A model generated the notes under the pieces. That model was not told the origin of the DNA. It saw only the letters and a list, made by a program, of their open reading frames with translations, and ran no database searches. DNA of 64,000 nt from Streptomyces violascens (lineage in GTDB: Bacteria > Actinomycetota > Actinomycetes > Streptomycetales > Streptomycetaceae). Below are positions 57,279-64,000 of the stretch, one piece after another. The DNA lies in the NCBI RefSeq assembly GCF_014649955.1, contig NZ_BMUA01000005.1, forward strand, positions 62,001 to 126,000, in the 5' to 3' direction. Within the stretch, counting starts at the first letter, position 1, and each line of letters starts with the position of its first letter. Position numbers and translations under genes: made by a program.

Positions 57279-58736
57279 TCACCCCGCTCTGCCACGAACG
57301 AGCCGCGCCGCCCCCGCCCCCAGCGCCAAGACCCCCGGCACGGCCAGCGCGAGCCACGTCGCCGTGGCCCGGTCGCCGCCGATGAGGGTCGTCAGGTTGG
57401 CCAGGATCAGCCAGACGGCGCCCGCCAGGCCGAGCGCGCCCAGCATCGGGGCGATCAGTGTGTTCCAGGGCCGGGTGTCGAGCCGCTCGCGGCGGAAGAA
57501 GACGATCACCGACACGGAGGTCAGGAAGTACAGCAGCATCATCGCGAGCACCGCCACCCCGCTGAACCAGGAGAACAGGGTGAGCACCGGGTCCTTGCCG
57601 GCCAGTGCGAACGGCATGACGAGCAGCACGGCGATCGTCGTCTGCACGCTGCCCGCCACCCAGGGCGAGTGCCGCCGGTTCAGCGTGCGCAGGCCGCGCG
57701 GAAGCAGGCCTTCCCTGCTGAGCGAGAACAGATAGCGGTTCGCGGAGTTGTGGAAGGCGAGCATCCCCGCGAACAGGGAGGTGGCGAGCAGGACCGGCAG
57801 CACGTCGTTCGCCCAGCCGCCGAATCGCCCCGTGATCGGCGCGAACACGAACGCCGAACCGTCACCGCCCGCCAGCGCCTTGCCCGCGGCCCCGGCCGCG
57901 CCGGAAGCACCGTACGACGACACCACCATCCACGAGGTGAAGGCGAAGAAGACGGTCACTACGACGATCGACAGGTAGGTGGCCCGCGGCACGGTGCGGT
58001 GCGGATCGCGCGCCTCCTCGCCGTAGATCGCGGTCGCCTCGAAGCCGAACATCGACGCCACCGCGAACATCAAAGCCACCCCCGGAGCGCCCTTGAGCGC
58101 CGCGCCCGCCGAGAAGCTGTGCGTGAAGCCGAGCCCCTCGGGTCCGCCGCCCCGGAACAGCGTCACCAGGCCGAAGGCGAGCAGCACGCTCATCTCCGCG
58201 AGGACGAACACCGCGAGGACCCTGGCCCCCATCTCGATGCCGGTCGCGCCGAGCGCCTGCACGACGGCCATGGTGGCCAACCCCCATACCCACCAAGGCA
58301 GTTCGAACCCCGTGTGCACCTCGACGATCCCGCTCACGGTCGCCCCGTAGAGGCCGTACATCGCGGCCTGGACGGTGCAGTACGCGAACAGCGCGACGGC
58401 CGCGCTGCCCGCGCCGGAGGTACGGCCGAGGCCCCGGCCGATGTACGTGTAGAAGGCCCCCGCATCGACCACATGGCGGCCCATCGCGACGAAGCCGACG
58501 GAGAACAGCAGGATCACCGCGCCCGCTGCGACGTACGCGGCGGGCACGCCGGGCCCGTCGCCCAGGCCGACGGAGAGCGGGACCGTGCCCGCGATGCCGG
58601 TCAGCGGCGCCTGTGCCGACAGGACCAGGAAGAGGATGCCGAGCACGCCGAGCGCGTTCGGCTTGAGCCGTCCGGCGGTGGGGGAGTCCTGCTCAGCGGG
58701 TTGTCTTGCGGCCGTCCTGCCGTCCACGCGGATCAC
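57279..58736 (-). CDS. APC-family amino acid/amine permease
   Basis: This 485-residue membrane protein has about twelve hydrophobic segments. The N-terminal helix LGVLGILFLVLSAQAPLTGI and FVAMGRHVVDAGAFYTYIGRGLG (about residues 80-102) are typical of the APC superfamily; SMFGFEATAIYGEEARDP is the conserved helix 6 region. It imports an amino acid or amine by proton symport. GTG 58736 is assumed. Between the PuuD-like hydrolase gene and the ring-cleavage genes, all on the same strand, it probably brings in the growth substrate, plausibly an aromatic amine or amino acid. Confidence 0.85.
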   Translation of the reverse strand: MIRVDGRTAARQPAEQDSPTAGRLKPNALGVLGILFLVLSAQAPLTGIAGTVPLSVGLGDGPGVPAAYVAAGAVILLFSVGFVAMGRHVVDAGAFYTYIGRGLGRTSGAGSAAVALFAYCTVQAAMYGLYGATVSGIVEVHTGFELPWWVWGLATMAVVQALGATGIEMGARVLAVFVLAEMSVLLAFGLVTLFRGGGPEGLGFTHSFSAGAALKGAPGVALMFAVASMFGFEATAIYGEEARDPHRTVPRATYLSIVVVTVFFAFTSWMVVSSYGASGAAGAAGKALAGGDGSAFVFAPITGRFGGWANDVLPVLLATSLFAGMLAFHNSANRYLFSLSREGLLPRGLRTLNRRHSPWVAGSVQTTIAVLLVMPFALAGKDPVLTLFSWFSGVAVLAMMLLYFLTSVSVIVFFRRERLDTRPWNTLIAPMLGALGLAGAVWLILANLTTLIGGDRATATWLALAVPGVLALGAGAARLVRGRAG

Positions 58737-58894
58737 CTGTCAGGGCTCGGTCTGCGGGTGGGGGGAGAGCCTGCGTCCGGACCCCGTCGGGCAACGCAGG
58801 CCCGGGCGGGATTCGGACACGGGCTCCGAGGTGGTGCAGCACCGCGCCGGGCGTCCCCGTGGCATGCCCGGTGCGGTGCCCGTATGGGGGCGCC

Positions 58895-59740
58895 CTATCG
58901 GCGCGGCGCCCGAATGCCGCGGAACTCCCAGTCCCCGCCGAGCGCCGTGGACAGTACCTCCTCGGACTCGGTGGGCTGGGCGCCGACGTCGGCGCGGATG
59001 GGCGTCGGCCCCGCGACGATGTGGCTGGTGAGCCGCCCGAGCCCTTCGACCTCGACCTCGACGACGTCTCCCGGCTGTACAGGACGGGAGCCCGCCGGAG
59101 TCCCCGACAGGAGCACATCGCCGGGCAGCAGCGTGATGGTGCGGGCGATGTCGGCCACCAGGTAGTGCATGTCCCACCTCATCTCGTCGGTCGAACCGTC
59201 CTGCGCCACCTTGCCGTTGACGTAGGTGCGCAGGCGCTTGTGGCGGAAGTCCCAGCCGGTGACGACCCCCGGTCCGAGCGGGCACAGGGTGTCGGAGCCC
59301 TTGACGCGCAGCATCGAGCCGGCGTCGGTGTCGCGGAAGTCGTGCAGTCCGAAGTCGTTGCCCACGGTGTATCCCACGATGTACGAGGCCGCCTCCTCGG
59401 GCGCGATGTTGCGGGCGGTCCTGCCGATGACGATGGCCACCTCGCCCTCGTAGTTCAGCCACTTGCAGCCCGCCGGGCGCACGACCGCGCCCCGGTGGGA
59501 GTTGAGGGCCGAGACCGGTTTGTGGAAGTAGGTGGGTGTGGCGGGGAGTGGGGACCCGAACTCCTCGACTCTGGTCCGGTGGTTGAGGTGGACCGCGACC
59601 ACCTTCGAGGGAGTGACGGGTGGCAGATGCGCGGCCTCGTCGGCCTTCACCCGGCGCCCGTCCCCGGCGACGAGCTCGTCCCCTTCGCGCACGACCTGGA
59701 CGGGCGACCCGTCGAGCAGGATGCGGCGGTACTCGGTCAT
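58895..59740 (-). CDS. Fumarylacetoacetate hydrolase-family isomerase/decarboxylase (HpaG-like)
   Basis: This 281-residue metal enzyme of the FAH fold has the metal-binding acidic residues in KWLNYEGEVAIVIGRTARN (two glutamates) and GNDFGLHDFRD (aspartate), and the substrate-site phrase TYFHKPVSAL. In homoprotocatechuate breakdown HpaG decarboxylates and isomerises the open-ring product. ATG 59740 lies one base before the dioxygenase stop, so translation is likely coupled. The C-terminal phrase LLSGTPAGSRPVQPGDVVEVE is normal for the family. Its role as HpaG follows from the neighbouring HpaD- and HpaE-like genes. Confidence 0.85.
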   Translation of the reverse strand: MTEYRRILLDGSPVQVVREGDELVAGDGRRVKADEAAHLPPVTPSKVVAVHLNHRTRVEEFGSPLPATPTYFHKPVSALNSHRGAVVRPAGCKWLNYEGEVAIVIGRTARNIAPEEAASYIVGYTVGNDFGLHDFRDTDAGSMLRVKGSDTLCPLGPGVVTGWDFRHKRLRTYVNGKVAQDGSTDEMRWDMHYLVADIARTITLLPGDVLLSGTPAGSRPVQPGDVVEVEVEGLGRLTSHIVAGPTPIRADVGAQPTESEEVLSTALGGDWEFRGIRAPRR

Positions 59741-59741
59741 G

Positions 59742-60686
59742 TCAGGCCTCCCGGCTGCGTCGGTGCGGGTGGCGCGGGGCAGCGGGCGCCGGCAGGCCCG
59801 TGCCGGTCCAGCCGTCGGCGGGCCGGTCGAACCACAGGTGGACCTGCCCGGTGCCGATCGAGTTCTCGTACGCTCCGTACTGGCGGCCGGGCGCGGTGCA
59901 GGCCTCGGCGCCGAGCGCGCCCGCCATCATCAGGTAGTGCGCGAAGCGCGCCTCGGGCCTGAACTCCCGGAATTCCGGCATGGTTTCGAGCACCTTGGCG
60001 TGGCGCCCCTCCTTGAACCAGCCGATGCGCTCGACGTCGGCCGCGCGGGCTTCGGGCGTACGGATGTGGGAGGGATCGCTCGCCTCGTGGTCGCGCAGTT
60101 CGCGCAGGGGCCAGAAGGTGTGCGACAGGGCGCCGGACGCGATGAGCAGGACCCTGCGGCCGGGCGTCGCGGCGATGCCGTCCGCGAGCGCGCGGCCGAG
60201 CCGGAGATGGTCCTCCATGTCACCGGTCTGGCACACGCCGATGGACACCCACCGCTTGTCGGGCAGCCCTTCGCCGAGGAACTTCCACAGGTTCACGGTG
60301 GCGTAGTGCACCGGAAGGTACGGATCGTCGACAGCGGTGATCCAGGTGCCGTGCCGGTCCGCGAACTCGGCTATTTGATAGGCGAGTTGAGGGTCGCCGG
60401 GGAAGTCGTACCGCATCCGGCACATGCCTCGGGGGAGCTCCTCCGAGGTGAACAGGCCCGCGCGCCGACTCTGCGCGGTGACGACGAACTCAACCGTGGT
60501 CGCCCAGTGCGAGTCGAGGACCACCACCGTGTCGTAGCGGTCGCTCTCGAACACGTCCTCGCGCAGTTGTCGCAGACCGGTGACGAGGGTGATCTCCTCG
60601 CCCTCGTTGAGTTCGCGCCGCACCGGCTCGGGCAGCACGATGGTGGGCACGTGCGCGAGCAGACCCGCCCCGACGATTTCGCCCAT
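59742..60686 (-). CDS. 3,4-dihydroxyphenylacetate 2,3-dioxygenase-like class III extradiol dioxygenase
   Basis: This is a 314-residue ring-cleaving enzyme of the LigB type. Histidine ligands for Fe(II) are visible near the N-terminus (LLAHVPTIVLPE) and in VVVLDSHWATTVEFVV; a further conserved histidine is in IASGALSHTFWPL. It should cleave homoprotocatechuate between carbons 2 and 3. ATG 60686 gives the family start MGEIVGAGLLAHVP. The C-terminal 25 residues are Pro/Arg/His-rich and unusual. It sits between HpaE-like and HpaG-like genes with gaps of 5 and 1 bases, a classical meta-pathway operon. Confidence 0.85.
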   Translation of the reverse strand: MGEIVGAGLLAHVPTIVLPEPVRRELNEGEEITLVTGLRQLREDVFESDRYDTVVVLDSHWATTVEFVVTAQSRRAGLFTSEELPRGMCRMRYDFPGDPQLAYQIAEFADRHGTWITAVDDPYLPVHYATVNLWKFLGEGLPDKRWVSIGVCQTGDMEDHLRLGRALADGIAATPGRRVLLIASGALSHTFWPLRELRDHEASDPSHIRTPEARAADVERIGWFKEGRHAKVLETMPEFREFRPEARFAHYLMMAGALGAEACTAPGRQYGAYENSIGTGQVHLWFDRPADGWTGTGLPAPAAPRHPHRRSREA

Positions 60687-60691
60687 GGTCC

Positions 60692-62155
60692 TCAACTCCC
60701 CGGTGAGGTGACGGTGTTCTTGATGTCGCAGAAGAAGTCGAAGCTCCACGTGCCGCCCTCGCGGCCGATGCCGGACGCTCGCGAGCCGCCGAAGGGGGCC
60801 CGTAGATCGCGTACGAAGAAGCAGTTCACCCAGACCGTGCCCGCCACGAGCCGTTCGCTCACTCGCCGGGCCCGCCCGGTATCCGAGGTGACGACGGTCG
60901 CGGCGAGCCCGAAGCGGGTGCCGTTGGCCAGCTCCAGTGCCTCGTCCTCGTCCGCGAAGGTCTGGAGCGTGAGGACCGGGCCGAACACCTCCTCCTGGAC
61001 GATCTCGCTGTCCTGCGCGACATCGATGAGCAGGGTGGGGCGGTAGTAGGTGCCGCCGAGCTCGACGTTGGGCGTGCCGCCGAGCAGGGCCTGTGCCCCG
61101 GACGCCACCGCGCGCCGTACGAATCCGTCGACCTTCTCCAGCTGGGCGGGATGGATCAGGGGCCCGATGTCGGTGGTCTCGTCGCGCGGGTCGCCCTGCC
61201 GGAGCCGGGCGGCCTTCGCCACGAACCGTGACGTGAACTCCGTCGCGACGCTGTGCTCGACAAGCAGCCGGGTGGCGGCCAGGCACACCTGCCCCGCGTT
61301 GTCGTACTGCTCCACGGCCAGGTCGACAGCCAGATCGAGATCGGCGTCCGCGAACACCAACAGCGGAGATTTTCCGCCCAGTTCAAGGCTCAGCGGGGTG
61401 AGGTGTCCGGCCGCCGCAGCCGCGATGCGGCGGGCGGTGGGCGCCGACCCGGTGAAGCCGATGCGGCGCACGTCCGGGTGGGAGACCAGCGCGGCGCCCG
61501 CTTCGCCGCCGTACCCCTGGACGACGTTGAGGACGCCGGGCGGGAGTCCGGCGTCCGCCGCGATGTCGGCGAGCAGTGAGGCGGTGAGCGGTGACCACTC
61601 GGCGGGCTTGAGGATCACGGTGTTCCCGGCGGCGAGCGCGGGCGCGACCTTCCAGGTGGCCAGCATCAGCGGCGCGTTCCAGGGCGTGATCAGCACACAC
61701 GGCCCCGCCGGGTCCCAGGAGACGTGGTTGACGGCTCCGGCCGGGGTCGCGAAGTCGTCGAGGTCCAGGGTGAGCAGCCGGTCGGCGAAGAACCGGAAGT
61801 TGTGCGCCACCCTCGGCATCACCCCGCGCCGGTGTGAGCGGAGCAGCGCGCCGTTGTCGAGGGTCTCGACCTGGGCGAGGTCCTCGGACCGCTTCTGTAC
61901 GCCGTCGGCGATGGCGTGCAGGATGCGGGCCCGCTCGGCGCGGGGGGTGGCCGCCCAGCCGGGGAAGGCGGCCTTCGCGGCGGCCACCGCAGCGCCGGCC
62001 TCGAAGGAGGAGCCGCGAGCCACCCCCGCGAGCACGCGGCCGTCGACCGGCGAGACATCGGTGAAGGCGGTGGGGGAGCCGACGCGCGCGCCGCCGATCC
62101 AGTGCCGCGTGTCGACGGCGACCCCGGCGACGGCGGCGGTGTGCTCACTCGTCAT
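60692..62155 (-). CDS. 5-carboxymethyl-2-hydroxymuconate semialdehyde dehydrogenase-like (HpaE-like) aldehyde dehydrogenase
   Basis: This 487-residue NAD-dependent aldehyde dehydrogenase has SAM/NAD contacts LITPWNAPLMLATWKVAPAL and GFTGSAPTARRIA, the catalytic glutamate in LELGGKSPLLVF and the nucleophilic cysteine in GQVCLAATRLLV. It oxidises the semialdehyde made by the dioxygenase encoded next to it. ATG 62155 follows GGAGGACGG; an upstream in-frame ATG at 62191 would add 12 residues. It is probably co-transcribed with the dioxygenase and HpaG-like genes that follow on the same strand. Confidence 0.88.
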   Translation of the reverse strand: MTSEHTAAVAGVAVDTRHWIGGARVGSPTAFTDVSPVDGRVLAGVARGSSFEAGAAVAAAKAAFPGWAATPRAERARILHAIADGVQKRSEDLAQVETLDNGALLRSHRRGVMPRVAHNFRFFADRLLTLDLDDFATPAGAVNHVSWDPAGPCVLITPWNAPLMLATWKVAPALAAGNTVILKPAEWSPLTASLLADIAADAGLPPGVLNVVQGYGGEAGAALVSHPDVRRIGFTGSAPTARRIAAAAAGHLTPLSLELGGKSPLLVFADADLDLAVDLAVEQYDNAGQVCLAATRLLVEHSVATEFTSRFVAKAARLRQGDPRDETTDIGPLIHPAQLEKVDGFVRRAVASGAQALLGGTPNVELGGTYYRPTLLIDVAQDSEIVQEEVFGPVLTLQTFADEDEALELANGTRFGLAATVVTSDTGRARRVSERLVAGTVWVNCFFVRDLRAPFGGSRASGIGREGGTWSFDFFCDIKNTVTSPGS

Positions 62156-62213
62156 GTCCGTCCTCCGACCGATCGGCACAAGTGCCTCCAACTGGGTATG
62201 AAATACATGGGAG

Positions 62214-63020
62214 TTATTCGGCTCCCGAGGTGTTGGATTCGAGGAGTCTGCCTCCGTCCCACACGACGCCGACCTGCCGGTAGTACGCCGCGATCGGCTC
62301 CCGCACCGCGAGGCGGGCCAACTCTTCGGTGGGGGAGTCGAAGAGTTCGAGGTCGGCGTCCCCCGCCCACGCCTGCCCCGCCTCGAAGGACGCGGTGCCG
62401 GACTCGACCAGCTCGTCGAGGGCGAGCCCCTTGCCTTTCTCGATGGAGGGCAGCCAGCGGTGATGAGCCATCGGGTGTGCGTTCACGAAGCCGCCCGTCG
62501 GAGAGGGCTGACGCAGCGTCACCACGGCCTGGGCCAGCCTGCGGTCGGCCGCCGCGAGGGTGGCCCCGAAGCGGGCACCGGCCTCGATCCGGGGCGCCGG
62601 CCCGAACGGGTGCGGCCGGGTCTGATGGACCGAGCCCAGCTTCTTCGGATAACCCTGGTGGAAGCCGCGTACGACCGCGAAGTCCTTGTCGACCCAGATG
62701 TACACGCAGCGCGAATAGACCTGCCCCCGGTACGAGCAGCGCACGACCGCGAGCGTCTCCTTGTACTGGGCCCGCACCGGGTCGAGGAGCTCATCCCTTG
62801 ACGCCGAACAGGACTGCCAGTCCGCCCAGACGAGCGCGACCGCACCCGGGTCCTCGGCCGCCAACTCCAGTGGATGGGGCAGGAGTTCACGTACGCGCTC
62901 CGGGTCCGTGCGGTATTCGACCGTGAGGACGTCGCCCGAGTAGTGCCACGGGGGAGCGGGGACGATGGACGATTCGCCGGTCGCCGTCTTCGGGTGGAAA
63001 TAGCCACGGACGCTGCTCAC
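62214..63020 (-). CDS. Acetoacetate decarboxylase-fold protein
   Basis: This 268-residue protein has the acetoacetate decarboxylase fold. The Schiff-base lysine region is recognisable in GFHQGYPKKLGSVHQTRPH, preceded by VYSRCVYIWVDKDFAVVRG. Homologues in pathway clusters decarboxylate or hydrolyse short keto acids or act as lyases. GTG 63020 overlaps the stop of the upstream reductase as GTGA, coupling it to that gene. Its place before the ring-cleavage genes suggests a role on a later or side intermediate; the exact reaction is unknown. Confidence 0.8.
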   Translation of the reverse strand: MSSVRGYFHPKTATGESSIVPAPPWHYSGDVLTVEYRTDPERVRELLPHPLELAAEDPGAVALVWADWQSCSASRDELLDPVRAQYKETLAVVRCSYRGQVYSRCVYIWVDKDFAVVRGFHQGYPKKLGSVHQTRPHPFGPAPRIEAGARFGATLAAADRRLAQAVVTLRQPSPTGGFVNAHPMAHHRWLPSIEKGKGLALDELVESGTASFEAGQAWAGDADLELFDSPTEELARLAVREPIAAYYRQVGVVWDGGRLLESNTSGAE

Positions 63021-64000
63021 GAGGCGGCTCCTTGCGGGCTGAGGGCGGGCCTTTCGAGGAGGAGGGAACGGTGCCGGGCGGCGGCCGCGGCGGCGGCCGG
63101 ACCGCCGAGCCCCACCACGCCGACGAGGCGTCCGTCGCGGTGGTAGCCCACCAGCATGTCGCCGTCCGCCTCTCCGTCGAGCAGCCGGACGTCGTCGTGC
63201 CCGAGCTCGGGCGAGCCGAAGGACTGGAGCCGGAAGTCGTACTGGTCGCTCCAGAAGGAAGGGAGAGGGGCGAAGGGTGCGAAATCGACGGGCTGTGAGC
63301 ACAGTTGCGCTGTCAGCACCTTTGCGGCGTGCCTTGCCGTGTCACCCGGTATCGACCAGTGCTCGACCCGGCGCGGAACGCCGTCGTACCGGGCGTTGGG
63401 GAAGCGGGCGATGTCACCGACGGCGACCACGTAGGGGAGGCAGCCCGCGTCTGCTGTCGTGCCGTACGGCGGTGCGCCCGCCTCGTGCGAGGCGCCACGT
63501 GCCGACCCGCCGCCCGCCTCGGAAGCCACGCCGAATGCCCGTCCGCCCGCCTCGGAGCCCACGCGGAATGCCCCTCCGCCCGCCGTGGCCGCCCCGTCGG
63601 CGCCGCGCCGCGCCCTCAGGTGCTCATCGGTGAGTACGCCGTCGGACAGGTCGAGGCCGTTGCCCGCCAACCACTCGGTGTTGGCGACCGAGCCGACCGA
63701 CTCGACGACCACGTCGGCCGGCAGGACCCGCCCGTCGCTCAGGACGACCCCCGTCACACGGCCATCGCCCTCGAACCCGGCGACTCCTGTCCCCAGCGCG
63801 AATCGCACCCCGCGTTCCTCATGTCGGCGCAGCAGCGCCCGGGCGAGGAACTCGCCGAGCGGGCGCAGCATCGGCAGGGGCTCGACATCGACCACGGTCA
63901 CCTCGGCGACGCCGAGACCGACGGCGGTGGCGGCCACCTCGCAGCCGATGAACCCCGCGCCTGTCACCACCAACCGCACGCCGGGCAGGGCGAGTTCGGC
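63017..64000 (-). CDS. FAD/NAD-dependent ferredoxin-reductase-type oxidoreductase (N-terminus beyond window)
   Basis: The visible 327 or so residues are the C-terminal part of a pyridine-nucleotide oxidoreductase; the frame continues beyond the right edge (AELALPGVRLVVTGAGFIGCE). Present are the NAD-binding GAGFIGCEVAATAV, a middle ADVVVESVGSVANTEWL, the FAD phrase VVAVGDIARFPN and a C-terminal reductase domain (FWSDQYDFRLQSFG). Between ARRGADG and CLPYVVAVGD, where close relatives run on directly, there is an insertion of about 45 low-complexity residues encoded by 33-base repeats (63510-63584). It probably supplies electrons to a Rieske-type or P450 oxygenase further right, and lies in the same operon direction as the ring-cleavage genes. 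Confidence 0.82.
   Translation of the reverse strand, partial: AELALPGVRLVVTGAGFIGCEVAATAVGLGVAEVTVVDVEPLPMLRPLGEFLARALLRRHEERGVRFALGTGVAGFEGDGRVTGVVLSDGRVLPADVVVESVGSVANTEWLAGNGLDLSDGVLTDEHLRARRGADGAATAGGGAFRVGSEAGGRAFGVASEAGGGSARGASHEAGAPPYGTTADAGCLPYVVAVGDIARFPNARYDGVPRRVEHWSIPGDTARHAAKVLTAQLCSQPVDFAPFAPLPSFWSDQYDFRLQSFGSPELGHDDVRLLDGEADGDMLVGYHRDGRLVGVVGLGGPAAAAAAARHRSLLLERPALSPQGAAS
63510..63584. repeat. 33-base tandem repeat inside the reductase gene
   Basis: Two nearly identical 33-base units (63510-63542 and 63543-63575; both start CCGCCCGCCTCGGA) are followed by nine bases of a third. On the coding strand each gives an 11-residue module around AFRVGSEAGGR or AFGVASEAGGG. Multiples of three keep the frame open. 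Confidence 0.8.

Overview
The window is high-GC actinobacterial DNA with a very strong G/C preference at third codon positions, frequent GTG starts, tightly coupled GTGA/ATGA gene overlaps, twin-arginine lipoprotein signals and dispersed intergenic repeats typical of Streptomyces. I read it as a Streptomyces (or close relative) chromosomal segment of accessory and catabolic genes. I found no tRNA, rRNA, CRISPR array, transposase or phage module.

Layout. 1-2991: a beta-propeller gene (cut by the left edge), a divergent LysR regulator and a GntR/UTRA regulator. 3022-8984: a compact operon of a two-cluster ferredoxin, an SsuA/TauA-type ABC importer and an AprA/fumarate-reductase-like flavoprotein fused to HEAT repeats. 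9058-13821: a hypothetical gene, two methyltransferases (one fused to a degenerate amidotransferase domain) and several gene remnants. 13864-17477: a two-gene xanthine dehydrogenase/aldehyde oxidase-type molybdoenzyme. 17652-21435: a frameshifted SRPBCC gene with a divergent TetR gene, then a LysR gene divergent from a diaminopropionate ammonia-lyase-like PLP enzyme.

21550-30713 is a sulfur block. A ROK regulator and a sulfonate-type operon (binding protein, permease, ATPase, flavin monooxygenase, TauD-type dioxygenase) are each preceded by a short open frame of the actinobacterial cysteine-leader type. They are followed by metE, which lies behind a cobalamin riboswitch. The genes together suggest uptake and oxidative desulfonation of organosulfur compounds, tuned by cysteine supply, beside B12-sensitive methionine synthesis.

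31383-45644: nitrobindin, a membrane Ser/Thr kinase, a GvpY/GvpZ-like pair without gas vesicle genes, a CDF transporter, small stress or envelope proteins, a flavin reductase-like protein, SDR, isochorismatase-like and MarR genes, a RipA/SLATT-type membrane protein with a SLOG nucleotide-sensor protein (a candidate signalling or immunity pair), a DUF5997-like gene with a LysR ligand domain lacking its HTH, and an MFS exporter with its TetR regulator.

45820-56032: a channel-like membrane protein, a cholesterol oxidase behind a KstR-like palindrome, a DapB-like/carboxymuconolactone decarboxylase pair, a run of secreted proteins, a sortase with a candidate substrate, two divergent paralogous secreted proteins and a MarR gene. 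56413-64000: gamma-glutamyl-GABA hydrolase, an amino acid permease and homoprotocatechuate meta-cleavage enzymes (HpaG-, HpaD- and HpaE-like) with an acetoacetate decarboxylase-fold protein and a flavoprotein reductase cut by the right edge, most simply a pathway for aromatic amines or phenylacetates.
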